Source of the DNA: Oscillospiraceae bacterium
Lineage (GTDB): Bacteria; Bacillota; Clostridia; Oscillospirales; Oscillospiraceae
Assembly: GCA_017538965.1 (NCBI GenBank)
Contig: JAFYHU010000073.1
Location: 1-64,000, forward strand
Direction of reading: 5' to 3'
DNA length: 64,000 nucleotides
Each line of letters opens with the position of its first letter. The first letter of the stretch is position 1. Shown piece by piece: positions 44,907 through 56,300 of this stretch. A model generated the notes under the pieces. The model was not told the DNA's origin and searched no databases. It saw only the letters and a list, made by a program, of their open reading frames with translations. The position numbers were made by a program, and so were the translations under genes.

Positions 44907-45929
44907 ATGGCTAAAACAATTCTTGGTATCGATGTCGGCTATGACAGCATGAAGCTGGCCATGGTAAAAAAGGGCGTTCTGAAAAAGTACGCCATCATTC
45001 CCATGCCCGAAAACATGGTTCGCGAGGGTCATGTCGTCTCGCCCGAGAGCATGGGCGAACTGATTCGCAAAACCATGAAGGAAAAGGGGATCCACTGCAA
45101 TGATGCGGCGATCGTCCTGCCCAATGAAACGGTGTTTATCCGTAACGTGATCATGCCGCAGATGTCGGCCGAACAGCTGCAGGTGAACCTGCCCTATGAG
45201 TTCCGGGATTATATCAACAGCGAAATGAGAACCTATTATTACGACTACGCCATGATCCGTACCGAGATCGAGCCCCCGGCGAGCGAAGGCGAGAACAGCG
45301 AACCGCAGAATGCCGGCAGGAGCATGGAACTCATGGCCGCCGCGGTACCGGTTTCGATGATCGAAGAGATTCGCAGTTACCTCCGCAAGGCCGGTCTGAA
45401 GCTCAAGCGCGCCGCCCCGACGGTGTCCTCCTGGCAGGGGCTCATCCGCTGGTGCGGCAATCCGGAGAACGAGTACTGCATCCTGGATCTGGGTCATCAG
45501 GCCATTCGCATGTACATGTTCAACGGGGACAAGCATATTGTCACGCGAGAACTTGAAGTCGGTATCAGCCGTCTGATTCAGCTGATTGCCGATACGGCTT
45601 CGGTTGACGAACATCTGGCGGAGATTTATCTGACCGAGAACCATGAAGGCTGGCAGACCCGCGAGGAATGCCGCTCCGCTTATGAGAACATTGCCGTCGA
45701 GCTGATGCGCGCTCTGAACTTCTACCGTTTCAGCACGCCCGAGACGAAATTGAACGATATCTACCTCTGTGGCGGCGGCGCGTCCATCCAGCCTCTGTGC
45801 GATGTCATCGCCGAGACCATCGGCATGAATATTCACCGCATTGACGAACTGGTGCCCGGTGGAGAGCGGATCGAAAACTGCGCCATACTGGCTCAGGCTA
45901 TCGGCATTACGCTGGAAGAGGGAAGGTGA
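44907..45929 (+). CDS. pilM: type IV pilus assembly protein PilM
   Basis: A 340-residue cytoplasmic actin-like ATPase that binds the N-terminal tail of PilN and helps build the pilus alignment complex. The phosphate-1 loop ILGIDVGYDSMKLAMV opens the protein, CILDLGHQAIRMYMF is phosphate-2 and IYLCGGGASIQPLCDVIAE is the adenosine motif, all as in FtsA/PilM. AAAAGGGG precedes the ATG. Its stop overlaps the start of the PilN-like gene. Confidence 0.93.
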   Translation: MAKTILGIDVGYDSMKLAMVKKGVLKKYAIIPMPENMVREGHVVSPESMGELIRKTMKEKGIHCNDAAIVLPNETVFIRNVIMPQMSAEQLQVNLPYEFRDYINSEMRTYYYDYAMIRTEIEPPASEGENSEPQNAGRSMELMAAAVPVSMIEEIRSYLRKAGLKLKRAAPTVSSWQGLIRWCGNPENEYCILDLGHQAIRMYMFNGDKHIVTRELEVGISRLIQLIADTASVDEHLAEIYLTENHEGWQTREECRSAYENIAVELMRALNFYRFSTPETKLNDIYLCGGGASIQPLCDVIAETIGMNIHRIDELVPGGERIENCAILAQAIGITLEEGR

Positions 45930-46564
45930 GCGTCTTGACATTTGGAAAGAAATCCGAAAATAAAACAGGTGGAAAGGGCGTGAAACGCGGAAACCTTCCT
46001 GTCAAACGCAGCATCAACCTTGCCGCGACCGAAGAAAAGGCTGTTAACTTCAAGGTCGGCATTCCTGCTATCATCTTGATTATTCTTGCTGCCTTCGCCT
46101 TTGGGAAGTTTGCCGTGGCCGATCGTCTCGTTGCGGTCAGCCGTGCCGAAGCCCAGGCTGCTGCTCTGCAGACGGAATTGAATGCCGCCTATGACAAGCT
46201 GAACAGCTTCGGCGAACTGACCGAAATCTACGCCCATTATACCTATTCCGGCATGACCAAGGATGAAATTTCCCGTGCTGACCGCGGCAGTGCCATCGAG
46301 TTGCTCCGTCGTATTGTCTTACCAAGCGGGCAAGTCTCCAGCTGGACGCTTTCCGGTAACGTCCTGACGGTGAACATCTACTGTGACGATCTGCGCGTCG
46401 TCAACCGCACCGTCCAGAATATCGAGGCGGATGATCATGTCAATTTCTGCACTGTGAACACCGCTGCGACCACCGACAGAAACAACTATGGCTATACCGA
46501 CGGCGGTGTGACCGCCCGCATCACGATTTACCTCAACCCCAATGAGGAGGTGACCAGACCGTGA
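45926..46564 (+). CDS. pilN: PilN-like pilus assembly protein
   Basis: A 212-residue bitopic membrane protein. A cytoplasmic tail of about 45 residues (which in PilN binds PilM, here including KRSINLA) precedes one membrane segment (about 46-65, VGIPAIILIILAAFAFGKFAV), a short coiled coil and a periplasmic-type alpha/beta domain. Sequence identity to PilN is low; the call rests on topology and order behind pilM. The start is GTG at 45926 in a GTGA overlap with pilM. It overlaps the PilO-like gene by 4 bases. Confidence 0.8.
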   Translation: MSVLTFGKKSENKTGGKGVKRGNLPVKRSINLAATEEKAVNFKVGIPAIILIILAAFAFGKFAVADRLVAVSRAEAQAAALQTELNAAYDKLNSFGELTEIYAHYTYSGMTKDEISRADRGSAIELLRRIVLPSGQVSSWTLSGNVLTVNIYCDDLRVVNRTVQNIEADDHVNFCTVNTAATTDRNNYGYTDGGVTARITIYLNPNEEVTRP

Positions 46565-47190
46565 AAATTCTGAGCCGAGATTTCAGCCGCGGAGAAAAGC
46601 TCCTCCTGGTGTTTCTGGCCCTGGTCCTGGTTGGCCTGGCTTACTATCAGTTTGTCGATAAAGCGGTCCGTCAGAGCATTGAGAAGGCGAATGCGGAGGC
46701 CGAGTCCATCAAACTCGAGCTGACCGCCGTGAACGCCAAGATCCAGCGCATGGAAGAGATGCAGGCCGAGCTGGAATCAATCCAGTCGGATCCCAATGCC
46801 AGCTATATGGGCAGCTATAATAACAGCAAGGAAGAACTGGCTTTCCTGAATGATGTTCTCAAAGCGGCTGATCAGTATTCCATCAGCTTCTCTAATGTTA
46901 CCCGAGATGGAGATCAGATCCGCCGGAATTTCAGCCTCCAGTTCACAACTACTGACTTTGCCGGTATGGAGCGCATTATCAAGCAGCTTTGCGACGGCAA
47001 GATGCGCTGCCTGATTAACGACATCAGCTACAACACCACCCGCTATAACTACAGCGCTGCCGAGCGTGAGCTTTACGGTTACGACTATTACGAGCGAGTC
47101 AATGTCAATTGCACCGCCACCTTCTTTGAAACCATGGTCGGCGGCGTCGAAGATGCCGGTCTCCCCGCCGCCTCCTCCTCTGTCTCATAA
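46561..47190 (+). CDS. pilO: PilO-like pilus assembly protein
   Basis: A 209-residue bitopic protein: basic N terminus, one membrane helix (about 12-32, LLLVFLALVLVGLAYYQFV), a coiled coil (about 38-75) and a C-terminal ferredoxin-like domain. This is the PilO plan; PilN and PilO form heterodimers in the membrane. The start is GTG at 46561 in a GTGA overlap. It is the last gene of the cluster; PilB, PilC, PilT and secretin-type partners must be elsewhere (a secretin is not needed in a monoderm). Confidence 0.8.
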   Translation: MKILSRDFSRGEKLLLVFLALVLVGLAYYQFVDKAVRQSIEKANAEAESIKLELTAVNAKIQRMEEMQAELESIQSDPNASYMGSYNNSKEELAFLNDVLKAADQYSISFSNVTRDGDQIRRNFSLQFTTTDFAGMERIIKQLCDGKMRCLINDISYNTTRYNYSAAERELYGYDYYERVNVNCTATFFETMVGGVEDAGLPAASSSVS

Positions 47191-47197
47191 CAACGCT

Positions 47198-47246
47198 GTC
47201 ATTGCGAAACAGTGACTGGTGCCGCTGTTGTGGCAATCCGTTCTCC
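47198..47246. repeat. dispersed palindrome E, copy 2
   Basis: ATTGCGAAACAG ... CTGTTGTGGCAAT framed by GTC and CCGTTCTCC as in copy 1 (42058-42102). The inner stem is ACAG/CTGT instead of CCAGTG/CACTGG. Confidence 0.75.
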
Positions 47247-47268
47247 AAAACTCCGCAGGGACGCTGCT

Positions 47269-47298
47269 TTGACATCCCCAAATCAACTGCCATAACAT
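47269..47298 (+). promoter_or_regulatory. promoter of the beta-helix giant gene
   Basis: TTGACA (47269-47274), 18-base spacer and TAACAT (47293-47298), about 55 bases before the ATG. The -10 box is weak. Confidence 0.45.
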
Positions 47299-47351
47299 TA
47301 AATCTGAATGAAATCATACCTTCTTTTATCTGATGGTATAGGAGAGAGCCT

Positions 47352-50300
47352 ATGAAAACAAAACTGACGAATCGAATTCTGAGCATGCTGATGGCCATCA
47401 TCATGATGCTCTCTTTAACTACGTCTGTTTTTGCCGCGACTCCGGCAGAACCACAGGATTCTACTCAGGAGACTACCGCCGAGGACACCCTTACCACCGG
47501 AGATACTGCCGATTCCGCCGACGATACCAATACGAACGCCAATAATAACAACGAATCCGATAATACAGCGGGACAGGAGGACCTCGCTGACGGAATTGAA
47601 GAAACCATTCCGCGCCTGACCGATCTTTATGAAGGCCACCGCATCCATCTTGTTGAGTCTGAGAACCAGCCGCTTCCCGAGGATGCCGAACTCTATATGG
47701 GCAATATCCGGAATGAGGAGATCCCATACTATCTGCAGCGTGCTGCCCACGCCCTCGGACTCAAAACCTGTGACATGTATCTTTATTTCATTGCCAAACC
47801 TATGGTTTTGGATGCATTCACGGGTGATCCTCTGTTCTTTGATGGAAATGACGACGATAAGATGACCGTCGAGGTCACTCTCTTTGATGATGAAGATATG
47901 GACGAGGCTGAAAAAGCCGAGCGCCTGGAGTATCTGCAGGAGATCAATATCGAAGACCTGGAAGTCATTGTCCTGGGTAGTTACGGAGATGAGGATGTTG
48001 TCGTTCCTTACGATTATGATGAAGAAACCGGCGTCATCAGTTTCGACATGGAAAAAATCTATGAATTCGTTCTTATCATTCCTGACTGGGATTCTGCCGT
48101 CTATCTGGAAGAAGAAAAACCGACTGACACAGATAACACAGAACCGACAAATACGGACGTAGGGACAGAGGAACCTGCCGTCAACACAGAAGACGACGGG
48201 ACGGAGGATGGCCATAACGATACTTCTTCCGATTCCGGTGAAGTGACCGTGACGGCCGACGGAACCGATTATTCTGTTTCTCTGACTTACACAGCCGACG
48301 CCAACATTCCCGAGGGCTCAGTCTTTGAAATCTATGAGGTTCCCGAGTCCGGCATTCTCTATGAAAGTCTGACGGATGCCGCGGCTGCTGCTCTGAATAC
48401 GGACAGCGAGAACATTGTTTCCGCTACCTTCGTTGATGTCGATATCAAGAATGACGGGAATAGCATTACTCCCGATTCTGATATCAATCTTAATATTGCA
48501 GTAGCCGATTCTTCTGAAAACAGCGATGCTGTGGTACAGGTTGTCGCCCTTGGCCGGCAGAATGAAATTCTGGCGCAGGAGGACGAATCCTCTTACGCGA
48601 CTGTCACCGATAACCTAAACAGCACCTATGCCATTGTTTGGGTCACAAAACAGGCCAAGCTGACTACTTCAGACAATCAGACCTATCTGATAACGGTTTC
48701 CTACGACCGCAACGATCCTGGCATTCCCGTAGCCGCCGAACTTGTCGTCTCTGAGCTCAAGGAAGGCGACCCGGGCTATGAGGAATACATTGCCCAGAGC
48801 GCCGCTCTGGCCGAAGCCGACCCTGATGCCCTCGCTTTCGCTAAAGCCTTTGACATTTCTCTGATCGATCCCGAGACCGGTGCAGAGTGCCAGCCTGCCG
48901 GTGAGGTTACCGTCAGCATCCAGCTTCTTGAGGAAGAAGTCAATAATGATCTGCAGATCGACCTTGTCCACTTCGGTGATGAGCCGGAGCAGCTCGACTG
49001 CGCCTTGAATAATGATAACGCCATTGAATTTTCCACCCCCGGCTTCTCTGTTTTCGTGGTGATGGGTACCGTTCTTGAGAAAAAGCTGACCGCCTCCGAT
49101 GGCAATACCTATCAGATTACCGTAACCTATGACAGCAAATCCGGCATCCCCTCGAACGCCGAACTCTACGTGACAGAGATAAAAGAAGGTGACATTGGCT
49201 ATGAGGAATATGTAGCCCAGTCTGCTGTTGCATTGGGTGAAAAGCCTGAAAATCTGGCGCTTGCGAGAGCTTTTGACATCACTCTGAAGAATCCTCAGAC
49301 AAGTGAAGAATACCAGCCGAATAAGAACGTTACGGTCACGATCGAGCTATTGAAGGATGACCTGAATAGTTATGCGTCGGTGGATGTCGTCCATATTCCT
49401 GATGAGGCAGGAGAAGAAGCTGAAGTTATGGATAGTACTGTACACGGAGAATCCGTTAAGTTCAAAACGGATGGATTCTCAGTGTATGTTTTGATTGGTA
49501 GTGGGGGAGAAACCGTTACGCCGCAGTGTACTTATACCTTCTGGATCCCAAATGCAGATGCGCCTGGAACCTACAAAGAGTATTCCTTTATGGATTCTCA
49601 AGGCCACACAATCTTCAACCAGACGGTCACCAGTGGAGATGAACTGATTGTACCTCAGGCTATTTCTAATGATGAAAAGACTTTCGCAGGCTGGTATAGA
49701 GGTGACAATACCGGTGGTAAGCTGACACTAGAAGCAGAGCCATACGACTTCGACAACATCACGATCACCGAAAACAGTGCAATCGATCTGTATGCGGTTT
49801 ATAAAAACTATGCCACCGTCATTTTCCACGATAAGTATGACAGTGATTCTGAATCATTCCCGGTAGCCTATACCAGAAGGGCGGAGCTCATAACGACCGG
49901 TGATGGAACCGGAGCAGTTACGAATGCCACAGTCAGAATCAATGATTTGAGTGTCGCTAACACCAGCGTTAACGGCAAGGAAATGGCTTTCTTCGGATGG
50001 TCGGAGACGCCGATCACCACGCCCGGCGCGGCGAAGGATGATAAAGGCTATGATGTTGAGGCGGTAACTACAGATGCAGAAGGCTGCATCACGGTTAATA
50101 AAGAGAAACACCTTTATCCGATCTTTATAGAAACCTGTTTGCTGACCTTCTATGCGGCGAAGGCGGGATCTGGAGCGGCATACAACGGCCCGCGGTATTT
50201 GAATAAAGATGAGTATCTTACCAGCCTGCCGACTACTTCCTGGAGCGGGAAAACCTTTACCGGATGGTTTACCGGTACTTTAAGCGGGAGTAATATTGAA

Positions 50301-53300
50301 TATGGTATGCAAATCTCCAATCCGGACGGTACATTGATCTTCGGTGCCGACGATGCGGGTGTCTATGTTTCTGACGGCAAGCTCTACATGCGCGCGGATA
50401 CGACACTGTATGCGGGATGGGAGAACAATATCTCTGCTGAATACAGGATTCTTTACTGGCAGCAGAATGGGAATAGGGCCGATTATACCTATGTACAGAG
50501 CGTGTCACATACTGGAACGGTTGGCGAAACGGTATCGGTTGCCGATGAAGATAAGAAGAATGATCGTTTTACTGGTTTCCATCTGAAGGAGGAACCTGCG
50601 TCCGCAGAGATTAAAGCCGACGGCAGTACGGTGCTGCATGTATACTATGATCACAATGAAGGCTATGAACCGACACAGGAGGCATTTACTCTGACGTTTG
50701 CCGATTCCGTCACGGAGGAAGGGAAGATCAGTCCAAACCTGGTTCAAACGAAATCTGTTGAGACGGGAACTGGCCTTGCTGGACAGGCGATCGAGAACCC
50801 AACCTCCGGCCGTAAGGGCTATAAATTCTCCAGATGGTATCTGGATCCTTATTGCAATAAAGGGGCGGACCTCCAGACGTTAAAAATGCCGGATCATGAT
50901 CTGACGCTCTATGCTGGATGGGAACTGGAGTATTATTTTGTTACCATTGACCCAAACTATGGCGAGCTGAGACCATTGGTGAACGGGAAACCCACAGGGA
51001 CTGGTTCTACCTGGTTCATTCAATCCATTGAAAGAGAGCCCATTGCGGAATACTCGTATGTGGAACGCAATTATGTTGAATCAAGCTCTGGCACCTTTTA
51101 CTATGTTTATCATCCAGGTAACTTAAACTTGCCGCCGGACTACACTGAATGGCCGGATCGTTATACATATTATACAACTGATCCCAGCAAAGCCACGGAG
51201 GACACCACCTTTGAATATTCCCCCGGCACCTATACATATGCGGGGTGGTATGAGATCTTGGATGACGGAACGGAAGTCCCGTACGTCTTCGGTGAGCGTA
51301 CAGATCACAATACGAACTTGAAGCTCCATTGGAAAAAGAACGGCATATATTATATCGCTTATGACGCAGGGAACGGAACACTTGAGAACGGTTCTAAGAC
51401 TGCGGTATTGACTGATGGATATGCTGATTATGCCGGGATTACTCTGACCTGTTCAGCCACTCCACTGGCTGGCTACACCTTTGTCGGCTGGCAGGTGCGA
51501 GGCAGCGACAGCAATATGATCTACACACCGGGTCAGGTTTTTACCCTCCACGCAGATGACGCGAAGCGCGTAAGCGGCAAGGATATTGTCTATCTGGATG
51601 CTGTTTATGCGAGAATAGGAACTGCATCCATCACTTATAATGCCAATGGTGGTACGGTTGCGGAAAACAATGTGGACTTTGGCAAGGTTCCGGGAAGCAC
51701 CGAGGACCCGTGGAAAGCCGCGACCGGCACGGTTGATACCGGCGAAGGAACCGCAACGGTTTCCGGTCTGACCAACAATTCCAGATTCAAGCTGAGCGTC
51801 GGCACGGGCTTTACCGCGCCAGCGGGCTCCGGAGCTACGTTCCTGGGGTGGAGAGATGACGCCGGGACCTTCTACGCGAAGAACAGCGCGGTCATCTATG
51901 GCGTTTCCGCATCCACGACCCTCTATGCGGTATGGGGCGCACAGGTGACCTATAATCTCAACAGCACGGATGCCGGTTGGGGTAACGAAGCTTGGAATCC
52001 GGCGATCTATACACTGAATGCTGAGACCAAAACCTACTCTCAAACCGCGAATCTTGGAACCGTTGTATCCGAACCGGCCAATGTCCCGATCTACACAGGC
52101 GAGGACGGCAAACTGTTCCGGTACTGGGCAACACGAAGCGGATCGGGAACGGAATCGAGTCCCTATGTTTATGCAGAGTATGATTTTTCGCAGCCGATCA
52201 CGGGTGCGCTGGATTTGTATGCCTATTGGGACGCGGCAAACACTGTAAATGTCCATGCGATTGATGCGTCCAATGCAGATTTGACAGAGAAATTCAAAGC
52301 GGACGGTTGGACGGTCACGAACGTTACAGTATCGACCAATGTAACAGATTTGACTGCTACGAGCAATGTGACGCCGCCTGACAATTATGAGTTTGCTTTT
52401 GCTGCGGTGGCGACTGACCCGAATTCCGTTTCCGAGAGTAACGCGGTAACGGCAATCAAATATGAGAACAAAAAGGTACTCGTGAAATATAAGGACGAAT
52501 CGTCGTTCAAAGTCCTCGACGAGGGTAAAGAACTATACTTCGTCTATTATCAGAAAAAGGCGCTGGATATCGGCTACAAGAGTATGGATGCAAGCGGCGT
52601 GCTTGATAACGTGACAACATCCGGCGCACCTGCAAATACGGATTCACTTCTTGGCGAGTATAGCATGTCGGAACAACTGACTGCTTCGCTGAACCTTGTG
52701 ACCGGGTTTACAAACTACGCCTTTGCTGTTGGCAGCACCGATCCAGGCGGCGGAACGCAGATGAATGCCTCCGCCCTGAGCATGATTACGAATGCTGTTG
52801 GCGCAGGCGATCCTGTCCCAACGTTGCAAGTCAGGAATACCTGGCGTGGATTTGAATACAAATACACCACAGAGACCGAGAAAAACGCGGTCTGGACGAG
52901 TTGCGGTTACGCGCCTCAGCTCTATGTGATCTATTATACCCAGCAGCCCACGGTGATCATGTTCAACGAGAAGACCGTGGGAACCAGCGCTGTCACAAAT
53001 ACGGAGTTTACTTATAATTTGCTTGTGACGGCGACTACTACAACCACGGTGTCTGTGCAGACGCAGACGAAGGATGGCGATAATTGGGTTGATTCCGGCG
53101 CACCTGCTGTGACGACAACAACCGGAGAGCCTACAACCATCTTCGATACTACTGCTTCTGGTAACCAGCCCTATATTCTCAAAAACGGCGAGGCGAATTC
53201 TTCGATCCTGTTCTACAGCGAAAGCTCCAACAAGACGCAAGGAGATGATGATGGGACCGGGACCCGCGAAGTGACCACTACCACGACAGTGACCGCCCAG

Positions 53301-56300
53301 ACTGCTGTAATCACGCAGACGCTGCAGGATGCGTTTACAAGTTCCATCAATGTGAACGGGAGTGCGTATACGGAAAGCCAGAATGTGTTCACATTTACTG
53401 CAACCGGCTCTCGCGATACTCAGAACGTCACCTTTACCAACACTCACAAATCGCTCTCCGTAGAGGTCCATGTGGCCATGCTGGAAAGTAATGGCACTGG
53501 CAGCGATATCGTCCAGCGGGACAGCACATTCAGAAACACAACGGAAACGACCTATAAGTTTGATCTGGCGCTGGGAGAAAGTGAAACGCTCCTGACAAAA
53601 CTGCCATCAGCTGCACTTTTCACAGGAGATACAGACACTTATGCCTACGGAACTACTATGTCCGGTACCGGAACTGAAGGTGCTGCCATCACAGTCGGAA
53701 GTATGGCTGTCGCCTCCATTGCCTATGAGAGAATCGAGGACGAAGGCGATGACTATGAGAGAATCGAGGACGAAGGCGATGTCTATGAGCTGGTGCTGAA
53801 GGACGGCAACGGGAATACGATCAGCGAGTTGGGTAGTAACCAGCTTTACTACCTCTATTATCCCATGCCCAAAATCCGTTATGTAAAAGAAGCGATAGAT
53901 GGGACGCTGACAGATATCTCGGGCTGCCTTGAGAACCCGCAGACGGGCATTATTGAAGCAAGCGAATCCGTAACATACGGACATCAAATACTTACAATGA
54001 ACGGGAAAACCGTTGTACAGAACGAGAGCTTTGTAATCCCGATGTCTGGTTTTGTCATCAGCCAGAGTGGGAACAACTTCCGTATGCCTCCCGTGCTGGA
54101 CGACGGCCTCTATGAGCGGTATCTGGGTTATGTGAAGATCGGTGCCGGCAGCGGAACAGCGACGAACACTGCTGACTTGGACGTCAGCACCGGCCTCACC
54201 ATGCATCTAAAGGTGCAGAACAATACCCTGCAGTATAGCTTTGACGGAGCGATTTGGAAAAACCTTCCGCTGTCTGGAACACCTACTGTTTATGCGATCT
54301 ATTCCGAGCGTGGCTATGACCTCCAGATCAGCAAGACAGTGGATATGTCTCAAAGCGGAAATGATCCGCTTTTCAGCGGTGCCAGCTTTACCGTGACCAT
54401 CAGTTCAACGGGAATCACGAAGAATAGTTATGACGCGGAAGGCGCTGATAGCTCAACGATTGCTGCTACACCGGCAACGGAAACCACACGGGGCACAATA
54501 ACGCTGACTGTTGTGGACGGTACGAAGGTGCGGATCAAGGGCTTGGGCCGAGGTGAATACACCATCACGGAGAGCGGAAATGAGAACTATACGCTCACAG
54601 CGAGAACCGGTTCGATCGTTGGAAGCTCGACATCCCCGATGACGGTGACTGACAATACAACTGTCTCCTTTGCTCTTGATGCGGAAAAGAAAATAGATCT
54701 GATCAACAGCCCCAAGGCAATCTGCAAGATCGACGACCATTATTTCTATACCCTGCGAAGCATGGTCAACTACGTGGATGAGAACATTGCCACGAAGACG
54801 GCGACCGCAGAAATGCTGACGGATTATCTCATGCCGGCTGCGGATACCGTGGAGATCCCGAGTGATTTCAACCTAACCTTGACTACCGCGGAAAGCGTCG
54901 GCCATGTGGCTGTGATTACCAGAACGGCTGATCTGGCGGGAGTACCGCTGTTTACCAGCAACGGTGCGCTGACGCTCATGAACCTGACTCTGGAGGGCAG
55001 CTCTATCGAAGCCACAGCCCCGATGATTCGGAGCGCCGGTAACCTGGTGATAGGCTCCGGCGCGATGATCCAGAACTGTGTGGGTGGTGGCGCGATCAAC
55101 GCTACTGCTGGAAACATTACCGTCAACGGAATCATCAAAAAATGCAGCGCGGCTGCGGGCGGCGCGATTTATCATTCCGGAAACGGCACCATCACCTTAA
55201 ACGGAACGGGTGAGATTCGGAACAACTATGCGACTTCCGGCAGCGGCGGCGCGATTTGGCTATCAGGCGGTAAGGTCAAGGTTTCCGGAACATCCAAAAT
55301 CACCGGCAACAAGGCGGAATCGGGCAACGGCGGCGCTGTTTATGCCAACAGCATCGTCGAGATCGAGGTCGACCAGGGCGGCGCTATTACGGCCAACACT
55401 GCGAAGGAAGGCGGAGCGATCTACGCCAATGCGAGCGCCACGATCAGGATTTCTGAAACGGAGAATGTTACGGCAAAACCCGCCGTGACCGGCAATACGG
55501 CGACTACCGGCAACGGTGGTACGATTTATGTGAAGGGAGGCGGCTCTGTCAACGTTTCCGGCGGTAGCGTTTCGGGTAATACAGCGCTAAACGGTCATGG
55601 CGGTACAGTCTATTCAAATAACGCTTCCGTAACGGTTTCCGGTACGGCGGAAGTCAATAATAATACAGCAAAAGAGGGCGGCGCGGTCTATGCTGTCTCC
55701 GGACCGGTTACGGTCTCCGGAGGCTCGGTCGATAACAATACAGCTTCCACTGGCAGTGGCGGTGCGGTATATGCGGGCAGCGGCAATGTGACGGTGTCCG
55801 GCGGCAGCTTGGCCGGAAATAAGTCTGCGGCTGGCAGCGGCGGCGCGGTATATGCGGGCAGCGGCAATGTGTCGGTGTCCGGCGGCAGCTTGTCCAATAA
55901 TACAGCGAATACAGACGGTGGAGCGGTGTTTGCCGGGAGCGGCAACATTTCCGTGTCTGTTCCCAGTGGCGGTGTGGCTCAGGCAATCTATAATAATACA
56001 GCGACTACCGGAAAGGGTGGTGCACTGTATGCCAATACCGGAGCGGTCTCGATCACGGGAATGACACTGAGCAAAAACACTGCCGGCAGTGACGGCGGTG
56101 CGGTGTATGCTGGCTCTGGTGCTGTGACTCTTACAAACAGCACGTTTGGTGGTGATGATGCGACGAATGGCAACACCGCAGGCGGCAGCGGCGGTGCGCT
56201 CTATGCGGGTAGCGGCAATGTGACGGTGTCCGGCGGCAGCATGAAGAATAACAAATCCACCGGCGGCAACGGCGGTGCGTTCTATGCTGGCAGTGGTACA

